Of a stretch of DNA of 64,000 nt, positions 1 to 8,873 are shown piece by piece. This stretch comes from Planotetraspora phitsanulokensis (lineage in GTDB: Bacteria > Actinomycetota > Actinomycetes > Streptosporangiales > Streptosporangiaceae): assembly GCF_016863295.1 (NCBI RefSeq), contig NZ_BOOP01000028.1, positions 124,001-188,000 on the forward strand, given 5' to 3'. Under the pieces are notes generated by a model. The model was not told where the DNA came from. It made no database searches and saw only the letters and a list, made by a program, of their open reading frames with translations. Both the position numbers and the translations under genes were made by a program. How positions within the stretch are numbered: position 1 is the first letter of the stretch; each line of letters opens with the position of its first letter.

Positions 1-645
1 ACCCTCGTCCGCTACGTGGCCGACGGCCGTACGGTGACCGTGGTGGGCGACGGCCAGTTCATGACGAACCTCCGGCTGGCCGAGGACGGCAACGCCGCTC
101 TGGCCATGAACCTCGCGGGCGCGAAGCACCGGCTCATCTGGCTGGTGCCGCCGGCCCAATCCGACGAGACCTCCGAGCCGGGCGGGTCGGGCGGGTCGGG
201 CGGGTCGGCTTCCGAACCGAAGACCATCGGCGACCTGATCCCCCAGGGAGTGGGCTGGGCGGTCCTCGAACTCGTCATCGCGGTGGGCCTGGTCGCCCTG
301 TGGCGCGGGCGGCGGCTCGGCCCGGTCGTCGCAGAGCGCCTCCCGGTGGTGGTGCGGGCGGCCGAGACCGTGGAGGGCAGAGGACGCCTGTACCGGGCGC
401 GCCGCGCACGGGACCGGGCGGCCCTCGCGCTGCGCGCCGCGACGATCGACCGCATCGCCCCGCGCCTCGGGCTTCCCCGCACGGCCACGCCCGACGAGAT
501 CGTCACGGCGGTGGCCGCGCGAACCGGAGAGGATCCGGAGCAGATACGGCCAGCGCTGTTCGGCGGCGCTCCCGCCGACGACTCCGGGCTCGTCGCCCTG
601 GCCGGATACCTCGACACACTCGAAAGGCAGGTACAAGACTCGTGA
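1..645 (+). CDS. DUF4350 domain protein, C-terminal part (5' end outside window)
   Basis: The reading frame is open from the first base, so the start lies upstream; 214 codons are visible. The visible part has the end of a DUF4350-type domain, a Gly/Ser-rich linker near visible residues 59-70, one hydrophobic segment (about 80-100) and a charged cytoplasmic tail rich in Arg. DUF4350 proteins are membrane proteins of unknown function that usually sit directly before MoxR and DUF58 genes in actinobacteria. Here the stop codon overlaps the GTG start of the MoxR gene by four bases, so the two are very likely co-translated. Family assignment rests on tail features plus context, so it is good but not certain. 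Confidence 0.75.
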   Translation, partial: TLVRYVADGRTVTVVGDGQFMTNLRLAEDGNAALAMNLAGAKHRLIWLVPPAQSDETSEPGGSGGSGGSASEPKTIGDLIPQGVGWAVLELVIAVGLVALWRGRRLGPVVAERLPVVVRAAETVEGRGRLYRARRARDRAALALRAATIDRIAPRLGLPRTATPDEIVTAVAARTGEDPEQIRPALFGGAPADDSGLVALAGYLDTLERQVQDS

Positions 646-1646
646 CGACACCTGGATCCGGGGCCTTCGCAGCCGGAGCCCCGCAGCCGTCCACGCCGGG
701 GGCCGACGCGGCGCGGGAGGCGCTCGCCACGTTGCGGGCCGAGGTCGGCAAGGCCGTGGTGGGGCAGGACTCCATCGTCACCGGCCTCGTGATCGCCCTG
801 CTGTGCCGTGGGCACGTGCTGCTCGAAGGCGTCCCCGGCGTCGCCAAGACGCTCATGGTCCGCGCGCTCTCCTCCACCCTGTCGCTCGATTTCAAGCGGG
901 TGCAGTTCACCCCCGACCTGATGCCCGGCGACGTGACCGGCTCGCTGGTCTACGACGCCAAGTCGTCGGAGTTCGAGTTCCGCGAGGGGCCGGTCTTCAC
1001 GAACCTGCTGCTCGCCGACGAGATCAACCGCACGCCGCCGAAGACCCAAGCCGCTCTGCTCGAGGCCATGGAGGAGCGCCAGATCAGCGTCGAGGGATCG
1101 GCCCGCGTGCTCCCCGACCCGTTCATCGTGGCGGCGACCCAGAACCCCATCGAGTACGAGGGCACCTACCAGCTCCCGGAAGCCCAGCTGGACCGGTTCC
1201 TGCTCAAGCTGACCGTGCCGCTGCCTCCCCGGGATCAGGAGATCGCGGTGCTCGAACGCCATGCGCTGGGCTTCGACCCCCGTGACCTGACACACCTCAA
1301 GCCCGTGGCGACCGCCGCCGACCTGGAAGCCGGGCGGCAGGCCGTCAAGCAGGTACACGTGGCCCCGGAGGTGCTCGGCTACATCGTCGACCTCGCCCGG
1401 GCGACGCGGCAGTCTCCGTCGCTGCAGCTCGGCGTCTCGCCTCGAGGCGCGACGGCCCTGCTCGCCGCCGCCCGGGCGTGGGGCTGGCTGTCCGGCCGTA
1501 CGTACGTCACCCCCGACGATGTGAAGGCCCTGGCCAGGCCGGCGCTGCGGCACCGTGTCCAGCTGCGGCCGGAGGCGGAGCTCGAGGGCGCCACTCCTGA
1601 CGGCGTCCTGGACGGCATCCTGGCCTCGGTCCCCGTCCCCCGCTGA
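642..1646 (+). CDS. MoxR family AAA+ ATPase
   Basis: This is a 334-aa AAA+ ATPase of the MoxR group, thought to act as a chaperone-like ATPase for maturation of partner proteins, often with VWA/DUF58 proteins. The Walker A loop reads GVPGVAKT, the Walker B region LLADEINR, and a sensor-1 region ATQNP is followed by the typical YQLPEAQLDRF stretch. The GTG start at 642 overlaps the stop of the upstream DUF4350 gene (GTGA), which fixes the start. The next gene is DUF58, but a three-copy 53-bp repeat array lies between them. Function of the partner complex in actinobacteria is unknown. Confidence 0.95.
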   Translation: MTTPGSGAFAAGAPQPSTPGADAAREALATLRAEVGKAVVGQDSIVTGLVIALLCRGHVLLEGVPGVAKTLMVRALSSTLSLDFKRVQFTPDLMPGDVTGSLVYDAKSSEFEFREGPVFTNLLLADEINRTPPKTQAALLEAMEERQISVEGSARVLPDPFIVAATQNPIEYEGTYQLPEAQLDRFLLKLTVPLPPRDQEIAVLERHALGFDPRDLTHLKPVATAADLEAGRQAVKQVHVAPEVLGYIVDLARATRQSPSLQLGVSPRGATALLAAARAWGWLSGRTYVTPDDVKALARPALRHRVQLRPEAELEGATPDGVLDGILASVPVPR

Positions 1647-1655
1647 CCTTCTGGC

Positions 1656-1773
1656 GTGATCATGCACAGGCTCGCGAACAGGCCGCCTGACCTGGCATCA
1701 CTCCGGGCGTGATCATGCACAAGTTCGCGATCAAGTGGGCTGACCTGGGAAGATGGAGTTCGTGATCATGCAC
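1656..1773 (+). repeat. Tandem 53-bp repeat array (3 cores)
   Basis: Three exact copies of GTGATCATGCAC begin at 1656, 1709 and 1762, exactly 53 bp apart. The 41-bp stretch between cores is diverged but keeps CTCG/TTCG at unit positions 16-19 and TGACCTGG at unit positions 33-40. The array starts 9 bp after the moxR stop and ends 38 bp before the DUF58 start, so it fills a gap inside what would otherwise be an operon. The same unit occurs at about 6.6-6.9, 25.3-25.4 and 34.6 kb. Confidence 0.9.
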
Positions 1774-1811
1774 AGTGTGGCGGGAGCCGTACGAGAAGGA
1801 AGGGCGGCACC

Positions 1812-3188
1812 ATGGCGCTGACGGGACGCGCGGGACTGCTCGCGGCCCTCGGCGCCCTCGTGGTGCTCTTCGCGCCGCGGCCGGGGCTCGCGGTGCTGGG
1901 CGTCGTGCTGCTCCTCGCCTGCCTGATCGTGGTCGACCTGATCTTCGCGGGCGGGATTCGCCCCTTGCGCTTCAGCCGTGAGGGCGAGCGGCTGGTACGG
2001 CTCGGCCAGTCGGTCACCGTCGGGCTGATTGTGGAGAACCCCGGCCCGCGCCGGGTCCGCGGCGTGCTGCGTGACGCCTGGCCGCCCTCGGCGGGAGCCG
2101 CACCCCGGCGACTCGGCGTCGACGTGCCGCCGGGAGAGCGGCGGCGCCTCACCGTCACCCTCACCCCCACCCGGAGAGGCGACCGGGAGGCGGTCACCGT
2201 GACCGTCCGCTCGCTGGGGCCGCTCGGCCTGGCCGGACGTCAGGGGACGCATCGGGTCCCGTGGTCGGTGCGGGTGTTGCCGCCGTTCCTGAGCCGCAAG
2301 CATCTGCCCGCCAAGCTGGCCCGCCTCAGGGAGCTGGACGGCCAGCACCCCGCTCTCGTGCGCGGCCAGGGCACCGAGTTCGACTCGCTTCGCGAGTACG
2401 TCGTCGGCGACGACGTGCGGTCCATCGACTGGCGCGCCAGCGCGAGGCGGCGCGACGTCGTCGTGCGCACGTGGCGTCCGGAACGTGACCGCCGGGTCCT
2501 CATCGTGCTGGACACCGGCCGCACCTCGGCGGGCCGCGTCGGCACGGCTCCGATCCCCCTGGCGTCCGAACCGCCCGAGGGCGACCGCCGGGACCGGGGA
2601 GACGCCGCGCGGCGTCCGGCTCCCGGATGGCCCCGCCTGGACTGGTCGATGGACGCCGCGTTGCTGCTGGCCGCCCTCGCCGCACGCGCCGGCGACCGTG
2701 TCGACTTCCTCGCCTACGACCGCGCGGTACGCGCCTGGCTCTCGGGGCAGGCGCGGACCGAGTTGTTGTCGTCCCTGGTCAACGTGATGGCGCCGATCGA
2801 GGCGGAGCTCGTCGAGGCGGACTCGCCCGGCATGGTGGCGGCCGTCCTCGCCAGGGCGAAGCGCCGCTGCCTGGTGGTGCTGCTGACCGACCTCAACGCG
2901 ACCGCGATGGAGGAGGGTCTCCTGCCCCTGCTCCCGCAGCTGTCCTCGCGGCATCTGGTGCTGGTGGCCGCGGTCGCCGATCCGCGCGTCGCGGCCATGG
3001 CCTCTGGACGGGGTACGGCGGAGCAGGTCTACGACGCGGCGGCGGCCGAGCAACTGCGGGGCGAGCGGCGGCGGATCACGTCTCTGCTGCGCCGTCACGG
3101 CGTCGAGGTCGTGGACGCCCTCCCGGAGGACATCGCCTCCGCGCTGGCGGACGCCTATCTCGCGCTGAAGGCGGCGGGCCGTCTCTGA
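1812..3188 (+). CDS. DUF58 domain-containing protein
   Basis: A 458-aa protein with two hydrophobic segments at the N-terminus (about residues 5-45), a beta-rich middle region, and a DUF58/VWA-like domain whose signature SLREYVVGDDVRSIDW lies near residues 195-212. DUF58 proteins are the usual partners of MoxR ATPases and are thought to be membrane-anchored VWA-type proteins of the envelope; biochemical role unknown. The ATG at 1812 follows a purine-rich GAAGGAAGGG stretch. It ends 8 bp from the convergent SpoIIM gene. A roughly 35-residue Arg/Pro/Gly-rich insertion around residues 240-275 interrupts the VWA-like fold. Confidence 0.92.
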   Translation: MALTGRAGLLAALGALVVLFAPRPGLAVLGVVLLLACLIVVDLIFAGGIRPLRFSREGERLVRLGQSVTVGLIVENPGPRRVRGVLRDAWPPSAGAAPRRLGVDVPPGERRRLTVTLTPTRRGDREAVTVTVRSLGPLGLAGRQGTHRVPWSVRVLPPFLSRKHLPAKLARLRELDGQHPALVRGQGTEFDSLREYVVGDDVRSIDWRASARRRDVVVRTWRPERDRRVLIVLDTGRTSAGRVGTAPIPLASEPPEGDRRDRGDAARRPAPGWPRLDWSMDAALLLAALAARAGDRVDFLAYDRAVRAWLSGQARTELLSSLVNVMAPIEAELVEADSPGMVAAVLARAKRRCLVVLLTDLNATAMEEGLLPLLPQLSSRHLVLVAAVADPRVAAMASGRGTAEQVYDAAAAEQLRGERRRITSLLRRHGVEVVDALPEDIASALADAYLALKAAGRL

Positions 3189-3196
3189 CGCGTGCG

Positions 3197-4189
3197 TCAG
3201 CTGGTGGGAGCCAGATCCGGGGCGAACTCGATGTCGCCCGTCTCGTTCCGCCGCACGGCCCTGCGCCCGAAGACGATCACGTAGGTGAGGAAGAGGATCT
3301 CGGCCAGTGCGCCGATACCGATTCGCGCCCAGGTGGGCAGCCCGGACGGCGTGACACCGGCTTCGATGAGCCCCGAGACGAACAGCACGGCGACGAGACC
3401 CAGCGCGACGCTCATCACGGCCCGCCCCTGCTCGGCGAGGGCCTCACCGCGCCTCCGCGGCCCGGGGTCGATGACCGTCCAGCCGAGGCGCATCCCGGCC
3501 CCGGCCGCGAGGAAGACGGCGGTGAGCTCCAGCAGCCCGTGAGGGAGGATCAGTCCCCAGAAGATATCGGCCTTCCCGTTCGCCGCCATCAGGCCGCCGA
3601 GGAGGCCGCCGTTCGCCGCGTTCTGGACGAGGATGTACGGAATCGGCAGGCCCAGCAGGACCGCGGACGCGATGACCTGCATGCTCACGTACGCGTTGTT
3701 GATCCACACCTGTCCGGCGAACGACGCCGCCGGATTCTCGGAGTAGTAGTCGGCGAAGTCGTGGTCCACCAGCTGCTTGATGTCCTCGGGGGTCCCGATC
3801 GCGGCCTGGACGTCGGGGTTCTTGGCAATCCACACGCCGATGACCCACGCGACGACCAGCGAGGCGAGCGTCGCCCCCAGCCACCATCTGCGCGCCCGGT
3901 AGGCGACAACGGGGAACGACACCGTGAAGAACCGGACGACCTCGCGCCAGGCCGGGCTGTGCGCCCCCGTGACGGCGGAGCGGGCCCGCGCGACCAGCGA
4001 GGAGAGACGGCCGACCAGGATGGCGTCCCGGGAACCGGACCGGACGATGGACAGGTGCGTCGAGGCCCGCTGGTACAGCTCGACCAGCTCGTCGACCTCC
4101 GCGCCGTTCAGCGATCGACGCCTCCGCACCAGGTCTTCAAGCCGGTCCCAGCTCGGCTTGCTGGCCGCGACAAAGGCATCGATGTCCAC
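3197..4189 (-). CDS. SpoIIM (stage II sporulation protein M) family membrane protein
   Basis: A 330-aa protein with a soluble N-terminal helical region (first 100 residues, including a VDELVELYQRAST segment) followed by about five membrane segments, the arrangement of the DUF95/SpoIIM family. In Bacillus SpoIIM takes part in septal peptidoglycan remodelling at engulfment; in actinobacteria the family member beside MoxR-DUF58-RDD genes has no defined role. It is divergent from the RDD gene with 40 bp between starts, suggesting a shared promoter region, and convergent with DUF58. Start ATG at 4189 is the first in frame. Confidence 0.9.
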   Translation of the reverse strand: MDIDAFVAASKPSWDRLEDLVRRRRSLNGAEVDELVELYQRASTHLSIVRSGSRDAILVGRLSSLVARARSAVTGAHSPAWREVVRFFTVSFPVVAYRARRWWLGATLASLVVAWVIGVWIAKNPDVQAAIGTPEDIKQLVDHDFADYYSENPAASFAGQVWINNAYVSMQVIASAVLLGLPIPYILVQNAANGGLLGGLMAANGKADIFWGLILPHGLLELTAVFLAAGAGMRLGWTVIDPGPRRRGEALAEQGRAVMSVALGLVAVLFVSGLIEAGVTPSGLPTWARIGIGALAEILFLTYVIVFGRRAVRRNETGDIEFAPDLAPTS

Positions 4190-4229
4190 AGATCAAACCC
4201 TATCGACCGGCGCACAGTAGGGTGCGAGT

Positions 4230-5207
4230 GTGTCAGAAGTCGTGACGGGTGATGCCGTCGTCGTCGAGGTACGGATCGCCCAGCTGCCCAGCCGTGCCGG
4301 GGCCTTCATCATCGACTGGCTGGTGCAGACGGCAGCCCTGATCGTGATCTCCCTGCTGCTGGCCAACGCCTCCTTCATCACCGACGACGCGTTGTCCGCC
4401 GGACTGACGATCCTGTTGACCGCGCTCGTTCTGGTCGGCTACCCGGTGATCTTCGAGACGGTCAGCAGGGGACGCAGCCTGGGCAAGCTCGCGCTCGGGC
4501 TCAGGGTCGTGAGCGAGGACGGCGGGCCCGAGCGGTTCCGCCAGGCGCTGTTTCGCGGGCTGGCCGGACTGGTGGAGTTCTGGGCGTTGTTCGGCGCTCC
4601 CGCGCTCATCACGTCGCTGATCAACCAGAAGGGCAAGCGGCTCGGCGACATCTTCGCCGGCACGATCGTCATCGGCGAGCGCGCGCCGCGACAGGCGCCG
4701 CCGCCCCCGATGCCGCCCCAGCTCGCCGGCTGGGCCTCCACGCTGGAGCTGTCTCAACTCCCCGACGAGCTGGCCAACACCGCCCGGCAGTACCTCTCAC
4801 GCTGGCACCAGCTGTCCCCGTACGCGCAGCACGACATGGGGATGCGGATCGCGGGCCAGGTGAGCGCCTGTGTCGCGCCCCCGCCCCCGCCGGGCGTCCC
4901 GCCGCACGCCTACCTCGCCGCCGTGCTCGCCGAGCGCCGTCATCGTGAGCAGGTGCGGCTCGCGCAGACCCGGCGACCCGCCGCGCCGTACGGCCAGGCT
5001 CCCCAGTGGGCCGCGCCGCCATATGACGGCGCGCCGGGGTCACCCGCCTCGCCGTACGGTGGAGCGGCTCCGTACGGCGGGCACTCTCCGTACAGCGGAG
5101 CGATGCCGGGAGCCGGTGGGGAGGCGGCGCCTCCCGCCCCGAACCCGCCGTCACCTCCGGCGGAACCCTCCGGCCCGACCTCGGGAGGATTTGTCCCCCC
5201 CATGTGA
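4230..5207 (+). CDS. RDD family membrane protein
   Basis: A 325-aa protein. Residues 1-155 form the RDD domain: Arg in PSRAGAFIIDWL, two central membrane segments, the RGRSLGKLALGLRV loop and the GKRLGDIFAGTIV stretch with its conserved Asp. The rest is cytoplasmic and ends in a Pro/Gly/Tyr-rich tail with several PYGG-type repeats (about 255-325). RDD proteins are small membrane proteins, some implicated in ion transport, and are standard neighbours of MoxR-DUF58-SpoIIM in actinobacteria. The GTG at 4230 is the first start in frame and lies 40 bp from divergent spoIIM. Confidence 0.92.
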   Translation: MSEVVTGDAVVVEVRIAQLPSRAGAFIIDWLVQTAALIVISLLLANASFITDDALSAGLTILLTALVLVGYPVIFETVSRGRSLGKLALGLRVVSEDGGPERFRQALFRGLAGLVEFWALFGAPALITSLINQKGKRLGDIFAGTIVIGERAPRQAPPPPMPPQLAGWASTLELSQLPDELANTARQYLSRWHQLSPYAQHDMGMRIAGQVSACVAPPPPPGVPPHAYLAAVLAERRHREQVRLAQTRRPAAPYGQAPQWAAPPYDGAPGSPASPYGGAAPYGGHSPYSGAMPGAGGEAAPPAPNPPSPPAEPSGPTSGGFVPPM

Positions 5208-5283
5208 GGTGTAGAGCCCGATTAGGGGGGCATGGGTTCCGAGGCAGGTCATGGGGCCATGCCTGCTAATGGGGTTGAGGTGA

Positions 5284-5324
5284 GGCACGACCATGTGCGG
5301 AGGAGAGGCCGCACGGGTCGTGCC
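5284..5324. terminator. Bidirectional terminator-like hairpin
   Basis: An imperfect long stem: GGCACGACC (5284-5292) pairs with GGTCGTGCC (5316-5324) and the inner GTGCGG (5295-5300) with CCGCAC (5309-5314), leaving an 8-nt loop. It lies between the convergent RDD gene and the short SAHH gene. There is no clean T-tract, as is common in high-GC actinomycetes. Confidence 0.65.
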
Positions 5325-5374
5325 CACCGTCCTTTATGAGCCTTTTCAAGCGCCCTTCCTCGACGCCGAGGAGC

Positions 5375-6604
5375 TCAGGAGCCGACCCGCCAGGAGTGCA
5401 GGTAGTCCTCCTGCTCGGAGGTGAGAGCGTCGATCTCGATGCCCGTCGCCCCCAGTTTCAGCCTCGCCACCTGGACGTCGACCTCCGCCGGAACGTCGTA
5501 GACGCCGGGAGTGAGCCCGGCCGCCTCCTGGGCGAGCCACGCGACCGCGAGGGCCTGGGCGGAGAAGGACATGTCCATCACGGCCGCCGGGTGCCCCTCG
5601 GCGGCGCTCAGGTTGACCAGGCGGCCCTCGGCGAGCAGGAGCAGCCGCCTGCCGTTGTCCAGGACGTACTCATCCGTGTTCGGGCGTATCCCGAAATGCA
5701 CGGTCTGGGCCATCTCTTCCAGGGCCCGGACGTCGATCTCGACGTCGAAATGACCGGCGTTGGCGAGGACCGCGCCGTCCTTCATGACGGCCAGGTGCTC
5801 GGCCCGGATCACGTCGCGGTTGCCGGTGACCGTCACGAACACGTCGCCGATCTCCGCGGCCCGCCCCATCGGCTGGACGTCGTATCCCTGGAGCGCGGCG
5901 TCGAGAGCCTTCACGGGGTCGATCTCGGTGACGACGACGCGTGCGCCCAGGCCCTTGGCCCGCTCCGCGACGCCGCGGCCGCAGAACCCGAAGCCGGCGA
6001 CGACGACCGTACGTCCGGCCAGCAGGAGGTTCGTGGCCCGCATGATGCCGTCGAGGGTGGACTGGCCCGTGCCGTACCTGTTGTCGAACATCCGCTTCGT
6101 ACGGGTGTCGTTGACCGCGACCATGGGAAACCTGAGCGCGTTCTCGGCGGCCATCTGGCGGAGCCGGATGATGCCCGTCGTGGTCTCCTCGCAGCCGCCG
6201 GCGACCTCGTCGAGCAGTTCGACCCGTTCCGTGTGCAGGATGTTGACCAGGTCGCAGCCGTCGTCGAGCACGAGGTTCGGCGTGATGTCCAGCGCCTGGT
6301 GGATGTGCCGGTAGTAGGTGTCCCTGTCCACACCGGCTCTGGCGTGCACGGCGATGCCGTACGTGGACAGCGCCGCGGCGACGTCGTCCTGAGTGGACAA
6401 CGGGTTGGAGGCGGCCAGGGCGATCTCGGCGCCTCCCGCCTTGAGCGCGCCCATGACCACCGCGGTCTCCGCGGTCACGTGCAGGCAGGCGGCGATGCGC
6501 AACCCTTCCAACGGCCGGTCCTGGGCGAACCTCGCCCCGATGGCCTCGAGCACGGGCATGGACCTGGCGGCCCAGCCGATCCGCCGCTCCCCCGCCTCCG
6601 CCAT
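5375..6604 (-). CDS. S-adenosylhomocysteine hydrolase, short (archaeal-like) type
   Basis: A 409-aa adenosylhomocysteinase homologue, predicted to split S-adenosylhomocysteine into adenosine and homocysteine with bound NAD. The Rossmann loop is GFGFCGRGVAE, followed by EIDPVKALDAALQGYDV; the substrate-site region shows NDTRTKRMFDNRYGTGQS. It lacks the roughly 40-residue insertion and the C-terminal PDHYRY tail seen in the neighbouring enzyme, so it resembles archaeal/thermophile forms. An ATG 54 bp further upstream is possible, but its extension (containing VHDH) is encoded by a copy of the 53-bp repeat, so the ATG at 6604 is preferred. It could act on a related nucleoside thioether. Confidence 0.85.
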   Translation of the reverse strand: MAEAGERRIGWAARSMPVLEAIGARFAQDRPLEGLRIAACLHVTAETAVVMGALKAGGAEIALAASNPLSTQDDVAAALSTYGIAVHARAGVDRDTYYRHIHQALDITPNLVLDDGCDLVNILHTERVELLDEVAGGCEETTTGIIRLRQMAAENALRFPMVAVNDTRTKRMFDNRYGTGQSTLDGIMRATNLLLAGRTVVVAGFGFCGRGVAERAKGLGARVVVTEIDPVKALDAALQGYDVQPMGRAAEIGDVFVTVTGNRDVIRAEHLAVMKDGAVLANAGHFDVEIDVRALEEMAQTVHFGIRPNTDEYVLDNGRRLLLLAEGRLVNLSAAEGHPAAVMDMSFSAQALAVAWLAQEAAGLTPGVYDVPAEVDVQVARLKLGATGIEIDALTSEQEDYLHSWRVGS

Positions 6605-6610
6605 CCCGCC

Positions 6611-6932
6611 GTGATCATGCACAGATTCCTCGATTCCCGCCGCCACCTGCGCCGACAACCCGCGTGATCATGCACGCATTCGGCGGCATCCGCAATGACC
6701 TGGCCCTTCACTGAACGTGATCATGCACAGATTCGGCGGCGACCCTCCTGAGCTGCGGCGGGAGAGTTCGTGATCATGCACCGCTGTGGCCGCACCCAGT
6801 ACGGCCGTACGGCACTGCATGATCACGAACCTCATAACCCCGGCTCACGCACCACTTTCACGAATGTGCGCACGATCACGATCGATGATGTGGCTGCTCA
6901 GCGGCCACTCACCCGAGGGGGTGCATGATCAC
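6611..6932. repeat. Mirror-image 53-bp repeat array (4 forward + 3 reverse cores)
   Basis: Forward cores GTGATCATGCAC begin at 6611, 6664, 6717 and 6770, each exactly 53 bp apart. Reverse cores (GTGCATGATCAC or near) occupy 6815-6826, 6868-6879 and 6921-6932, again 53 bp apart; the first has one mismatch and the middle one two. The two halves face each other around a 33-bp centre that holds the 12-bp palindrome GTACGGCCGTAC (6799-6810). The array fills the whole gap between the two SAHH genes: it begins 7 bp from the start codon of one and ends 10 bp from the stop of the other. It is the only content of this 338-bp gene-free stretch. Confidence 0.9.
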
Positions 6933-6942
6933 CCGCAAAGGG

Positions 6943-8370
6943 TCAGTAGCGGTAGTGGTCGGGCTTGTAGGGGCCCTCGACGTGCACGCCGATGTACTCG
7001 GCCTGCTTCTTCGTCAGCTTGGTCAGCTTGACCCCGAGCGCGTCGAGGTGCAGGCGGGCGACCTTCTCGTCCAGGTGCTTGGGCAGCACATAGACGCCGA
7101 CCGGGTACTCCTCGGTCTTGGTGAAGAGCTCGATCTGGGCGATCACCTGGTTGGTGAACGAGTTCGACATCACGAACGAGGGGTGGCCGGTGGCGCAGCC
7201 CAGGTTCATCAGACGGCCCTCGGCCAGCACGAGGATGGAGTGCCCGTCAGGGAAGATCCACTCGTCGACCTGCGGCTTGATGTTGTTCTTCACGATGCCG
7301 GGGATGCGGCCCAGGCCGGCCATGTCGATCTCGTTGTCGAAGTGGCCGATGTTGGACACGATCGCCTGGTGCTTCATCTGCGACATGTGCTCGGCGGTGA
7401 TGATGCCGAAGTTGCCGGTCGTCGTGACGAAGATGTCGGCGATGCCGACGACGTCCTCCAGCGTGGTGACCTGGAAGCCGTCCATGGCCGCCTGCAGCGC
7501 GCAGATCGGGTCGATCTCGGTCACGATCACGCGGGCGCCCTGGCCGCGCAGCGCGTCGGCGCAGCCCTTGCCGACGTCGCCGTAGCCGCAGATCACCGCG
7601 ACCTTGCCGCCGATGAGCACGTCGGTGGCCCGGTTGAGACCGTCGATCACCGAGTGGCGGCAGCCGTACTTGTTGTCGAACTTCGACTTCGTCACCGAGT
7701 CGTTGACGTTGATCGCCGGGAAGAGCAACTGGCCCGACTTGTGCATCTCGTAGAGCCGGTGCACGCCGGTGGTCGTCTCCTCGGTGACGCCCTTGATCTC
7801 CTGGGCGATGGCGCTCCAGCGCTTCTCGTCCGTGACCGTACGGCGGAGCGTGTCGAGGATGATCGCCCACTCCTCCGGGTCGTCCTCACCGGCGACCGGG
7901 ACGGCTCCCGCCTTCTCGAACTCGGCGCCCTTGTGGACGAGGAGCGTGGCGTCGCCGCCGTCATCGAGGATCATGTTCGGGCCGGAGCCGTCGGGCCACG
8001 CGAGCGCCTGCTCGGTGCACCACCAGTACTCCTCCAGCGTCTCGCCCTTCCACGCGAAGACCGGCACGCCGGAGGGGTTGTCGGCGGTGCCCTCGGGGCC
8101 GACGACGACCGCGGCCGCGGCGTGGTCCTGCGTGGAGAAGATGTTGCAGCTCACCCAGCGGACATCGGCGCCGAGCGCGACCAGCGTCTCGATGAGCACC
8201 GCGGTCTGGATCGTCATGTGCAGCGAGCCCATGATCTTCGCGCCCCTGAGCGGCTGCGAGGCGGCGTACTCCCTACGGGTCGCCATCAGGCCCGGCATCT
8301 CGTGCTCGGCGAGGCGGATCTCCTTGCGGCCGAACTCCGCAAGTGCAAGGTCGGCGACCTTGAAGTCCAT
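6943..8370 (-). CDS. ahcY: Adenosylhomocysteinase (S-adenosyl-L-homocysteine hydrolase)
   Basis: A 475-aa enzyme of the activated methyl cycle; it removes the methyltransferase inhibitor S-adenosylhomocysteine. Hallmarks are [21 protein letters not shown], the NAD-binding [28 protein letters not shown] and the C-terminal PDHYRY. Length and the internal insertion match the canonical bacterial/eukaryotic form. The ATG at 8370 is preceded by GGAGGG at good spacing, and a TAGACT -10-like hexamer lies about 30 bp upstream. The divergent MerR gene starts 171 bp away. It is the housekeeping copy of the two adjacent SAHH genes. Confidence 0.97.
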   Translation of the reverse strand: MDFKVADLALAEFGRKEIRLAEHEMPGLMATRREYAASQPLRGAKIMGSLHMTIQTAVLIETLVALGADVRWVSCNIFSTQDHAAAAVVVGPEGTADNPSGVPVFAWKGETLEEYWWCTEQALAWPDGSGPNMILDDGGDATLLVHKGAEFEKAGAVPVAGEDDPEEWAIILDTLRRTVTDEKRWSAIAQEIKGVTEETTTGVHRLYEMHKSGQLLFPAINVNDSVTKSKFDNKYGCRHSVIDGLNRATDVLIGGKVAVICGYGDVGKGCADALRGQGARVIVTEIDPICALQAAMDGFQVTTLEDVVGIADIFVTTTGNFGIITAEHMSQMKHQAIVSNIGHFDNEIDMAGLGRIPGIVKNNIKPQVDEWIFPDGHSILVLAEGRLMNLGCATGHPSFVMSNSFTNQVIAQIELFTKTEEYPVGVYVLPKHLDEKVARLHLDALGVKLTKLTKKQAEYIGVHVEGPYKPDHYRY

Positions 8371-8480
8371 TTTCGTGTCCCTCCATTGTCCGTCGCAGCG
8401 AGTCTAGGCCGCTCGTACGGCACGGCGCACGCCCGGGAGGCCGAACTTGACACGAGAATGTGAGAATTGGCCGCAAGGGG

Positions 8481-8510
8481 CTGCCAAAGGGCCTCCTGAC
8501 TGTCTAGCGT
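8481..8510 (+). promoter_or_regulatory. Possible promoter of the MerR gene
   Basis: CTGCCA (8481-8486) and TAGCGT (8505-8510) are separated by 18 bp and sit about 30 bp before the MerR start. The -10 fits the actinobacterial TAGNNT pattern; the -35 is weak. Confidence 0.3.
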
Positions 8511-8540
8511 GGGCGCAGACGGGGCGTGAAAGGGGCAGGG

Positions 8541-8873
8541 ATGCGGATAACGGAAGCCGCGCGACGACTAGGTGTGTCGCCGCGGATGTTGCGCTATCGC
8601 GAGTCCCTCGGCCTCCTCCCGCCTGTGCGCGACCGGGGCTCGCACCGCAGGTTCGGCCCCGACGAGCTCGCCGCCGTCAGCCAGGCCATGGATCTGGAGC
8701 GCCGTTTCGACATCTCCCCCGCCGAGCTGGCGTTCGCCCTGCGGGCGCTGTCCGACCCGGCCGTGGCCCAGGCCGTACGCGATCTGGGCGTCAGGATCGG
8801 CCGCATCCAGGCGCCGCGCCGGGCGCTCGACTTCGAGAAGGAGAAGGCCCTGCGGCTTCTGCGGCCCCGGTGA
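8541..8873 (+). CDS. MerR family transcriptional regulator (short)
   Basis: A 110-aa DNA-binding protein. The winged-helix region is clear: ITEAARRLGVSPRMLRYRES, then LGLLPPVRDRGSHRRFGPDEL, the two elements of MerR domains. The C-terminal part is a short amphipathic helix without Cys or His effector-binding residues, so the ligand, if any, is unknown. ATG at 8541 is preferred over the GTG at 8526 because AGGGGCAGGG lies just before it. The stop codon falls inside the first unit of an 18-bp tandem repeat. Divergent from ahcY, so it may regulate the methyl cycle; this is inference from position only. Confidence 0.85.
   Translation: MRITEAARRLGVSPRMLRYRESLGLLPPVRDRGSHRRFGPDELAAVSQAMDLERRFDISPAELAFALRALSDPAVAQAVRDLGVRIGRIQAPRRALDFEKEKALRLLRPR

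Noticed and set aside
12-1667. Long antisense frames, for example 12-1667 and 19841-22000
   Set aside because: High GC produces long opposite-strand frames; their products are Arg/Gly/Pro/Asp-rich without domains, while the other strand encodes clear families.
6605-6658. Upstream start of the short SAHH gene adding 18 residues
   Set aside because: The added residues, including VHDH, are encoded by a repeat unit, so this is likely non-coding.
6611-6932. CRISPR-like look of regularly spaced repeats
   Set aside because: The repeated core is only 12 bp, the between-core sequence is itself partly conserved, arrays have few units and face both ways, and no cas genes are present.
8371-8450. Possible SAH riboswitch before ahcY (GCTGCGACGG-like stretch)
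   Set aside because: The short match lies too near the start codon and the remaining conserved parts and stems of that riboswitch are absent.
8447-8475. TTGACA at 8447 as -35 of the MerR gene
   Set aside because: No acceptable -10 hexamer lies 16-19 bp downstream.
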